The notes beneath the pieces were generated by a model. It had not been told where the DNA came from. It saw only the letters and a program-made list of their open reading frames with translations, and did not search any database. Both the position numbers and the translations under genes were made by a program. A stretch of DNA of 64,000 bases from Actinomadura_E scrupuli (GTDB lineage: Bacteria > Actinomycetota > Actinomycetes > Streptosporangiales > Streptosporangiaceae): positions 124,001 to 188,000 of the forward strand of contig NZ_JBPCCU010000013.1 in the NCBI RefSeq assembly GCF_050971785.1, written 5' to 3'. This document shows, one piece after another, positions 49,950 to 57,800 of this stretch. Numbering within the stretch: the first letter of the stretch is position 1; each line of letters starts with the position of its first letter.

Positions 49950-50822
49950 ATGTTGCGTTGGCTCGCCCCATACGCCGTGCTCGTCATGACCCTGGCGACG
50001 ATGCCGATTCCGGGCATCTCCGCGGTTCCGGGGCTGCGGCCCACGCCCCGCAAGGCCCTGCGGCCGGCCGGCCCCGCTCCGCCCGTCTTCTACGTCGCCC
50101 ACCGGGGGGCCTCGGCGTACGCGCCCGAGAACACCCTCGCGGCGTTCCGCGAGGCCGCCCGCAGGCACGCGCACCTGTTCGAGCTGGACGTCCGGCGGAC
50201 CAGGGACGGCCAGCTGGTCATCATGCACGACGCCACACTGGCCCGCACGACCGACGCCGAGCGGGTCTTCCCGCGCCGCGCACCCTGGCGGATCCGGGAG
50301 TTCACCCTGGCGGAGATCCGCCGGCTGGACGCCGGATCGTGGCGGGGCCGGCGGTTCCGGAGGGAGCGGGTGCCCACCCTCGGCGAGACGCTCCGGGCGA
50401 TGGACGGCAGCGGTCTCGGCCTGTTATTGGAGGTCAAGTCGCCCGGCCGCGATCCCGGCATCGGCGAGCGCGTGGCCGCCGAGCTGCGCGCCCACCGGTC
50501 CTGGCTGCGGTCCGGCAGGCTGATCGTGCAGAGCTACGACTGGAAGTTCGCCCGGAGATTCCACGCGCTGCTGCCGGAGGCGCGCATCGGGCTGCTCGGC
50601 ACCGCCAAGGCCCGGCAGCTCAAGAGCCTGGGCACGTACGCCGGGTACCTCAACAGCCCTTACCGGAAGGTAACGACTTCGTACGTGTCCCGGGCCCACC
50701 GGCGGCATCTCAAGGTCTTCGCCTGGACGGTGGACGACCCCGCGGTCATGCGGCGCATGATCGCGGCCGGTGTCGACGGCATCGTCACCGACCGGCCCGG
50801 CGCGATGCCCGCGGCCCGCTGA
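49950..50822 (+). CDS. Secreted glycerophosphodiester phosphodiesterase
   Basis: 290 residues. A signal peptide of about 25 residues, then the GDPD barrel: VAHRGASAYAPENTLAAF with catalytic His/Arg, ELDVRRTRDGQLVIMHD (Glu, Asp, His ligands) and the late LLEVKSP. It hydrolyses glycerophosphodiesters outside the membrane or in the wall, releasing glycerol-3-phosphate. Divergent from uvrB with a 176-bp gap. Confidence 0.94.
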   Translation: MLRWLAPYAVLVMTLATMPIPGISAVPGLRPTPRKALRPAGPAPPVFYVAHRGASAYAPENTLAAFREAARRHAHLFELDVRRTRDGQLVIMHDATLARTTDAERVFPRRAPWRIREFTLAEIRRLDAGSWRGRRFRRERVPTLGETLRAMDGSGLGLLLEVKSPGRDPGIGERVAAELRAHRSWLRSGRLIVQSYDWKFARRFHALLPEARIGLLGTAKARQLKSLGTYAGYLNSPYRKVTTSYVSRAHRRHLKVFAWTVDDPAVMRRMIAAGVDGIVTDRPGAMPAAR

Positions 50823-50921
50823 CGCCGCCGCGCGCCAATGCCCGTGGGTGGAAAATCACCTTGGCCGGGCGTGCCGGGCTGGTTACGATGACGGCGCCAC
50901 CGAAGACACGGGGATGCCTCT

Positions 50922-51938
50922 ATGGTGCGGTTCGCTGCGTGGCTCGCCAGGAACGCCGATGCCGCCGTCGCGCTGCTGCTCGCCGTGTTCGTGGGGGCCC
51001 TCGGGCTCAGCCCGGCGCTGGGCGACAAGCAGAGCGAGGTCGTCGCCAGCGCCACCCTGGTGGTCCTCGGCCTGCTGGCCACCGCGATCCTGCGGGACCG
51101 CTACCGGCGCATCCCGGTCGAGGAGGAGGTGCGCGACACCCTGCGCGGCGCCTCCCGGGTGCTCGACGCGCTCCCCGAGCGGCTCAGCCGGATGGAGGAG
51201 CTGGAGAGCCTCGTCGCGCGGACCCGGCAGGCGCTCGACGAGAGCTCGGTGGTCCAGGTGCTCAACGGCGCGGAGGTGGCGCCCACCCTGGCGGAGGCCC
51301 GCAAGACCACCGACCGGTGGATCTACAAGGGCGGCACCGGCACCTACATCCGGGCGGTGACGCTGCCGGAGTGCGTCGGCTTCGCGCGCCGTGACCGGCG
51401 GGCCCTCCTGGTGCGGCTGGAGATCCTCGACCCCACCGACGAGGAGGTGTGCGACACCTACGCCCGGTTCCGCCGGTCGGCGCTGGACGAGACCGACAGC
51501 AGCGGCGAGCTGTGGACCCTGGAGCGGACCCGCAAGGAGTCGTTCGCCACGATCCTGGCCGCCTGCTGGCACCGGCAGCGGTTCCGGCTGCTCGACATCG
51601 ACATCGGGCTGTCGTCGGCCATGACGACCTTCCGCTGGGACCTGTCTGCCAGCTGCGTGGTGATCACCCGGGAGGACCCGAGCGCCCCGGCGATCATGGT
51701 CGACCGGCGACAGTTCTACTACGACTGGTGCAGCACCGAGCTGCTGGCCAGCCTCGACCAGGCCCGCCGGGTCCCGATCGAGCAGGCGCGCGCCGCCCCG
51801 CTCGGCGACGAGCCGACCGTGGAGGAGGTGCGCAAGCTCTTCGACGTGCTCAACCTCGGCCTGCCGCGCTCGTTCACCGACCGGGACGTCGGCGACATCG
51901 CCCGTAAGGCCCTGCAGGCCAAGAACCCCTACGAGTGA
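50922..51938 (+). CDS. Two-TM protein with a cytoplasmic domain of unknown function
   Basis: 338 residues. Two hydrophobic helices (about 13-32 and 41-57) with a short connecting loop, a coiled-coil-like stretch (about 65-105), then a soluble alpha/beta domain (about 128-310). The latter contains TDRWIYKGGTGTYIRAVTLP, LEILDPTDEEVCDTYARF and an aromatic-rich DRRQFYYDWCSTEL. I do not recognise the domain. A two-TM anchor followed by a signalling domain resembles membrane effectors in bacterial conflict systems. It is first in a three-gene cassette (13 bp before the cupin gene). Confidence 0.85.
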   Translation: MVRFAAWLARNADAAVALLLAVFVGALGLSPALGDKQSEVVASATLVVLGLLATAILRDRYRRIPVEEEVRDTLRGASRVLDALPERLSRMEELESLVARTRQALDESSVVQVLNGAEVAPTLAEARKTTDRWIYKGGTGTYIRAVTLPECVGFARRDRRALLVRLEILDPTDEEVCDTYARFRRSALDETDSSGELWTLERTRKESFATILAACWHRQRFRLLDIDIGLSSAMTTFRWDLSASCVVITREDPSAPAIMVDRRQFYYDWCSTELLASLDQARRVPIEQARAAPLGDEPTVEEVRKLFDVLNLGLPRSFTDRDVGDIARKALQAKNPYE

Positions 51939-51950
51939 GGGCGGGGGCCC

Positions 51951-52643
51951 ATGAGCACGCTGTACGAGGACGTGTACGCGGAGATCGCCCGGGGCACCGC
52001 CGGGGAGTCGCTGCCGGGCTGGGCCATGAAGGTCCTGGAGGACGTCGCCGCGGGCAGACGGCCGGTCGAGGCGGTCCGCCACCCACTGGGCTTCGTCTGC
52101 CTGCCGGTGGAGCGCCATGGCCACCTCGGCGTCTGCCTGCACCTGTGGTCACCGCTGCTCGCGCACGCCGCCCCCACCACCTCGCAGGTGCACTGCCACA
52201 GCTGGGAGCTGGTCAGCTTCGTGCTGTACGGGCGGCTCAGCAACATCGTGGCGGGCATCGGCGAGGGCGCCACCCACCGGGTCTTCGAGGTCGTCAGCCA
52301 CGGGGACCTCGACGAGATCAGGGCCACCGGGCGTACGGTCCGCTACGTCCCCGGAGCCGTGCAGACGCACCGGACCGGCGCGGTCTACACCCTTCCCGCC
52401 GGGGTCTTCCACAGCACCGTGGTCGAGGCCGGGCACGAGACCGCCACCGTCGCGCTCGGCCGCACCGCCACCGCTGGGCACACCGGCCAGGGGCGGCCGG
52501 CGGTGCCGGTCGGCGCGGACCTCTCCCTCGGGGCGCTCACGACACCCACCCATCGTGTGGACCGGCGGCGCTGCGACGCCGCCGAGACGGTCCACGCCGC
52601 ACGGCTCTCGGCGAAGCGGCTCGCCGCCACCCATGCCGCCTGA
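51951..52643 (+). CDS. Cupin-fold metal-binding protein
   Basis: 230 residues. Cupin motif 1 is seen as VHCHSWELVSFVLYGRL (two His and a Glu ligand), and motif 2 as LPAGVFHSTVV with the last His. Residues around are reminiscent of cysteine-dioxygenase-like cupins, but the substrate is unknown. Second gene of the cassette, between the two-TM protein and the phosphatase, with short gaps on both sides (12 and 14 bp). Confidence 0.85.
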   Translation: MSTLYEDVYAEIARGTAGESLPGWAMKVLEDVAAGRRPVEAVRHPLGFVCLPVERHGHLGVCLHLWSPLLAHAAPTTSQVHCHSWELVSFVLYGRLSNIVAGIGEGATHRVFEVVSHGDLDEIRATGRTVRYVPGAVQTHRTGAVYTLPAGVFHSTVVEAGHETATVALGRTATAGHTGQGRPAVPVGADLSLGALTTPTHRVDRRRCDAAETVHAARLSAKRLAATHAA

Positions 52644-52657
52644 TCCGGAGGTGCCAC

Positions 52658-53527
52658 GTGACCAGTGCCCCGATCGATCTCGGCCGGGCCGAGCGGGTCG
52701 CCATCGAGGCCGCCGAGGCGGCCGGGGCCCTGCTGCGGGGCGGTGAGCGGGAGCCGTCCGGAATCCGCCCGAAGGGGACGGCGGGGGACGTGGTGACCGA
52801 TCTCGACATCGCGGCGGAGAAGCTCATCCTGGAGCGCCTCCAGTCGGTCTACCCCGACCATCAGATCATCGCCGAGGAGTCGGGCGTGCTGGGCGCGGAG
52901 GACGCCTGCGTCTGGCTGGTGGATCCCCTCGACGGCACCAACAACGTCGCGATCGGGCTGCCGGTCTACTCCGTGGGCATCGCGCTGTGCCACGACAAGA
53001 TCCCGGTGCTCGGCGTGGTGCACAGCCCGGTGACCGGGCAGACCTGGTCGGCGACCCGGCACGGCGGCACCCGGGGGCCGGGGGGCGGCACGCTCCGTCC
53101 CGCCGTGCGCGCGCCCGCGCGGCGCCCCGTGCTCGCCTGGACGCAGGGCCACGCCGTGCCCCCCGGCGACCGCAGCGCGCGGGCGCTCAAGCTGCTGCTG
53201 GAGGCCAGGGCGGTACGGCTGCTCCAGCTCTGGGCGCCGCTGCTGGCCTGGGTGATGCTGGCCCGCGGCCACATCGACGGGATCGTCGGCTACCGCGCCG
53301 AGATGGTCGACCTCCCGGCGGGCGCGCTCATCGCCGTGGAGGCGGGGCTGGCGATCCACGCCCTGGACGGCACGCCCTTCGACCACCGCATCGACCTGCC
53401 CGACCGGGACCGCAGCTTCGTGGCCGGCCGCCCGGAGCTGATCGAGGGGCTGCTGGAGACGGTGGCGGCGGCCCGGCGGCTCGAACCCGGCCTCGCCCGC
53501 GCCGTGGGGCCGGTCACCGCCGGCTGA
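52658..53527 (+). CDS. Inositol-monophosphatase-family phosphatase
   Basis: 289 residues. Metal-binding motifs DVVTDLDIAAEK, EESG, and DPLDGTNNVAIGLP. The third metal motif, usually WDxAAG, reads VDLPAGALIAVEAG: the Asp is kept and Trp replaced by Val. Members dephosphorylate inositol phosphates, histidinol phosphate, fructose-1,6-bisphosphate or 3'-phosphoadenosine phosphates. The GTG start follows GGAGG at 6 nt. It is third in the cassette with the two-TM protein and cupin, which suggests a nucleotide- or sugar-phosphate signal. Confidence 0.9.
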   Translation: MTSAPIDLGRAERVAIEAAEAAGALLRGGEREPSGIRPKGTAGDVVTDLDIAAEKLILERLQSVYPDHQIIAEESGVLGAEDACVWLVDPLDGTNNVAIGLPVYSVGIALCHDKIPVLGVVHSPVTGQTWSATRHGGTRGPGGGTLRPAVRAPARRPVLAWTQGHAVPPGDRSARALKLLLEARAVRLLQLWAPLLAWVMLARGHIDGIVGYRAEMVDLPAGALIAVEAGLAIHALDGTPFDHRIDLPDRDRSFVAGRPELIEGLLETVAAARRLEPGLARAVGPVTAG

Positions 53528-53529
53528 TC

Positions 53530-53550
53530 ACCCCGGGGCGGGCCCCGGGT
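53530..53550. terminator. GC-rich hairpin between the cassette and the permease gene
   Basis: ACCCCGGGGC / GGCCCCGGGT forms a near-perfect stem with one bulge, starting 2 bp after the phosphatase stop and lying between convergent genes. A bidirectional terminator is likely. Confidence 0.5.
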
Positions 53551-53575
53551 CCGGAGCGGCGGGCAGGCCGGCGGC

Positions 53576-54796
53576 TCAGCCGGTGACCAGCAGGGCGGCG
53601 ACGGTCACCGGAAGCGCCACGAGGGTCAGCACGGTCCCGGTGAGCACGAACGTCCGCAGCGGCACGCGTACCTGCCTGCGCCGGCACCACTCGAACCACA
53701 GCAGGGTCGCCAGCGAGGCCCAGGGCGTGACGACCGGGCCCACGTTGGTGCCGATCAGCAGGGCGAGCAGCTGATCGTGGTTGGCCACCGGGACGACGGC
53801 CTCCCCCGCCACGTAGGCCGGCAGGTTGTTGACGACGTTGGACAGCCCCGCCCCCGCGGCCGCGGCGCGCAGGTCTCCGGCGACGCCGTCGCCCGTCCCG
53901 ATCAGCCACGTCATCAGGTCGGACAGCCCGTACCGCATGAAGGTGGGCACCACCAGGAACAACCCGGTCACGAACACCAGGAGCTGCCAGGGGAGGAGGG
54001 CCGGGCGCAGCCGCGACCGGTCCCGGACCGCGAAGGCCACCACCGCGATGGCGGCGGCCCCGGTCGCGGCGAGCCCGATCTGCACCCCGGCCAGGATGCC
54101 GGCGATGAACAGCAGGCAGGCGCCGCCGGTGGCGGCGAACAGGACGCGGTCGCCGATCACGGCCGGCTCCGGCGGGGTGTAGCGGTCCGCGCCCCGCGCG
54201 CCGCGCCGCCAGAAGAAGATCCACAGGAACAGCATGGTCGCGGCGATCGCGGCGAGCTGCGGGAGCCACATGCGCGCCGCGAACCGGGGGGCGGTGAGCG
54301 CCACCCGGTCGGCGGCGAGCAGGTTGGTGAGGTTGGAGACCGGCAGCAGCAGGCTGGCGGTGTTGGCCAGCCAGACGGTCGTCATGGCCAGCGGCAGCGG
54401 CGCGATCCGCGCCTTCGGCGCCAGCGCCAGCATCACCGGGGTGAGCAGGACGGCGGTCGTGTCGAGGTTGAGGAACATCGTGGTGAGCGAGGCGAACGCG
54501 ACGCACATGACGAACAGGACCCCGTAGCCGCCGCGGCCGGCCCGGGCCATCCGCGTCGCGAGGACGTCGAAGACCTCGGCCTCCTTGGTCAGCTCGGCCA
54601 GCACGATGACGCTGCCGAGGAAGAGCAGCAGCGGCGCGATCCGGCGGACGCTGGCCTCGGCGTCGGCGGCGGGCAGCATCCCGGTGGCCACGAAGACGAC
54701 CCCGGCGAGCAGCAGCCCGATCCTGACCCAGTCCAGGACGCCCGGCCGGGGGAGCACCGCACGGACTCGTTCCTCGTGGCCTGACACGGTCGCCAT
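53576..54796 (-). CDS. ArsB/SLC13-superfamily ion permease
   Basis: 406 residues with about 10-11 hydrophobic helices. The two symmetric membrane loops typical of ArsB/NhaD/SLC13 transporters are visible: LNLDTTAVLLTPV and GLSNVVNNLPAYV. The cargo may be arsenite, a dicarboxylate or a cation and cannot be told. The gene is divergent from the TIR-NACHT-WD40 gene across only 53 bp, so their promoters overlap or interlock. Confidence 0.88.
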   Translation of the reverse strand: MATVSGHEERVRAVLPRPGVLDWVRIGLLLAGVVFVATGMLPAADAEASVRRIAPLLLFLGSVIVLAELTKEAEVFDVLATRMARAGRGGYGVLFVMCVAFASLTTMFLNLDTTAVLLTPVMLALAPKARIAPLPLAMTTVWLANTASLLLPVSNLTNLLAADRVALTAPRFAARMWLPQLAAIAATMLFLWIFFWRRGARGADRYTPPEPAVIGDRVLFAATGGACLLFIAGILAGVQIGLAATGAAAIAVVAFAVRDRSRLRPALLPWQLLVFVTGLFLVVPTFMRYGLSDLMTWLIGTGDGVAGDLRAAAAGAGLSNVVNNLPAYVAGEAVVPVANHDQLLALLIGTNVGPVVTPWASLATLLWFEWCRRRQVRVPLRTFVLTGTVLTLVALPVTVAALLVTG

Positions 54797-54812
54797 GATC
54801 CCATGACGAGGA

Positions 54813-54842
54813 CCGACAAAGCCCCGCCGCTACGAGTAATAC
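54813..54842 (+). promoter_or_regulatory. Possible leaderless promoter of the TIR-NACHT-WD40 gene
   Basis: TAATAC (54837-54842) lies 18 bp after CCGACA (54813-54818). Its position puts transcription start at about 54849-54850, the A of the ATG. No Shine-Dalgarno is visible upstream of that ATG. Leaderless messages are common in actinomycetes, so this is plausible, but the -35 match is weak. Confidence 0.35.
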
Positions 54843-54849
54843 TGTCCGC

Positions 54850-57800
54850 ATGACCCGCCGGGACGAGCACCCCAGATCGGATCGGCCCACCGACTTCTTC
54901 ATCAGCTACTCCCCCGCCGACGAGCGCTGGGCGTCCTGGATCGCCTGGGAGCTGGAGTCGGCCGGTTACCGCACGATGATGCAGGCCTGGGACTTCGTGC
55001 CCGGCACCAACTTCATCGACTTCATGGACCGCGGGGTCAGCGAGGCCGCCGTGGTGATCGCGGTGCTGTCCAAGAACTACCTGCGGTCCCGGTACGGCCG
55101 GATGGAGTGGCAGGCGGCGCTGCGCGCCAACCCCGACAACCCCGCCGCGAAGCTGGTCACCATCCGGCTCGACGACAGCCCGCTGGAGGGGCTGCTGTCC
55201 ACGATCACCTACGTCGACCTGGTCGGGGTGGACGACGCCACCCAGGCCCGCACCCTGCTGATGGACCGGATCCAGGACACGCTGTCGGGCCGCGCCAAGC
55301 CGCTGAGCGGGCCGGGCTATCCGAACGCCCCGGACACGATCGACGGCGAGATCCTCACCGCTCCCCGGCCACCGGCGCTGACCGGCCACCGCCCGGCCCG
55401 GCGCACCCCGGTGGCACCGCCGTCCTACCCGGCCGCGGGGTCGTCCGAGCGGAGCGTGCGCGAGTCGGTGACGGTGCTGCACGTGTCGGGCCCGCGGTTC
55501 GGCCGGATCCCGACCGGCGCGGACGAGCCGGTCGGCGCCGCCGAGCTGCAGGCGCGCATCTGGGGCGACCTGACCCGGCTGGCCGACGACGGCGTGGCCC
55601 GGCCGGACCTCCTCGTCGTCACCGGCGACCTCACCGAGTCCGGCAGCCTCAAGGAGTCCGGCCAGGCGCTGGCCTTCCTCACCGGGCTGCGCGCGCTGCT
55701 CGGCCTGGAGCCGCAGCGGGTCGTGGTCGTGCCCGGTGCCCGTGACGTGACCCGGGCCGCCTGCCGCGCCTACTTCAACACCTGCGAAGCCGACGACATC
55801 GAGCCCCAGCCGCCCTACTGGCCCAAGTGGCGGCACTTCTCCGGCCTGTTCGAGGAGCTCTACCAGGGGCTGGACAGCGTCGTGTTCGACAGCGCCCAGC
55901 CGTGGACGCTCTTCCCCATCCCGGAGATCAAGGTCGTCGTCGCCGGGCTCAACTCCACGATGGCCTACAGCCACCGCGACGACGACCGATACGGCTGGCT
56001 CGGCGAGGCACAGGCCGCGTGGTTCGCCGAGCGGCTGCGGCCGTTCGAGCAGGAGGGTTGGCTGCGGCTGGGCGCCCTCCAGCACGAGCCGCTGGCCGGC
56101 GGGCGCGACTCGCTGCGCGATCCGGGCACCCTGGAGCGGCTGCTCGGCTCCCGTCTCAACCTCATCGTGCACGGTGCCCCCGGCGACGAGATCGACCTGC
56201 TGTCCGGCGGCTCCGGGCCGCCCTGCGTGCCCGCGCTCGCGCCGGGACGCCACCAGATCCTGCAGATCACGGCGGACGGGCTGACCCGCCGGCGCCGGGA
56301 CGGCGGCGACCGCGAGCCCGACCGGGCCGAGCACGCCTGGCACTCCGTCGGCGGCACCTTCCCCGCGACGGCGCCGCCCGAGCAGCCCGTCCCGGCGATC
56401 CCGCCGCCGGCCGATCCCGGCGACAGCGCCCTCCCTGCCGGGCCCGGAGACGAGCTGCTCGACCGGATCGCCGAGGCGTGCGAGACCCGGTTCGAACGCG
56501 CCAAGACCCGGCGGGTGGCCGCCGATCCGCCGCATCTGCTCGTCACCCACATGGAGGACGGGTTCGTGCGGCAGTTCCGGGTCGGCGCGCACGTCGGCGA
56601 ACCCTCCCCGGACGACGTCGAGGCCTTCGTCCGGCACGTGCACGCGGGCGGCCCCGACCACGGGTCCGAGCTGGTCTACCTCGGCCCCGCCCCGCCCCGG
56701 GCGCTGCGCGAGGAGGCGCTGCGCCGCGGGGTACGGCTGCGCAGCTTCACCGAGTTCCAGGGCCTGCTCGACCTGTCGGACTACGTCGGCCGGCAGACCG
56801 TCCGGCTCACCTCCGACACCCGGCTCTATCCCCCCGGGCTGTACGTGCCGCAGCGGTTCCGCGAGCTCGACCGGGCCGACCAGGGCATCCGCGACGACCT
56901 GGTCGGCGAGATGCTCGACCTGCTGGCCTCCGACCACGGCCGGTTCCTGCTGGTGCTGGGCGACTTCGGGCACGGCAAGACCTTCGCGATGCGGGAGGTC
57001 GCCCGCCGGATCGCCACCGAGAACCCCCACCTCGTCCCGATCCTCATCGAGCTGCGGGCGCTCGACAAGGCGCACACCGTGGACGGGCTGGTCGCCGCGC
57101 ACCTCGCCAACCACGGCGAGGAGATGATCGACCTCAAGGCGTTCCACTACATGCTGCGCCAGGGCCGCATCGTGCTGCTCTTCGACGGCTTCGACGAGCT
57201 GGTCACCCGGGTCACCTACGACCGGGCCGCCGACCACCTGGAGACCCTGCTGCAGGCGGCGCAGGACAAGGCGAAGATCGTCGTGGCCAGCCGTACCCAG
57301 CATTTCAAGTCGCACGCGCAGGTGTTCACCGCGCTCGGCCAGCGGGTGGGGGTGCTGCCCCAGCGCCGGGTCCTCGGCATCGAGGACTTCACCCAGGCAC
57401 AGATCAGGTCCTACCTGGTCAACCGGTACGACGACGAGGACCAGGCCGACGCCCGGCTGCGGCTGCTCGGCGGCATCGAGGACCTCCTGGGGCTCTCCCA
57501 GAACCCGCGGATGCTCAGCTTCATCGCCGAGTTGGCCGAGGACCGGCTGCTCGCCGTCGCGCAGGCCAAGCGCACCGTCAGCGCCGCCGACCTCTACCGG
57601 GAGATCCTCGGATCCTGGATCGCCTACGAGGAGCACCGGGTGCAGGGCACGCCCGGCAGCCCCGTCGGGCTGAGCCAGGACGACCTCTGGCAGGCCCTGG
57701 GCATCCTGGCCCTGCGGCTCTGGGAGACCAACGAGCCGTATCTCCGCCTGGCCGAGCTCACCGAGGTCGCCGGCACCCTGACCGGGCTCGCCGACGGGCA

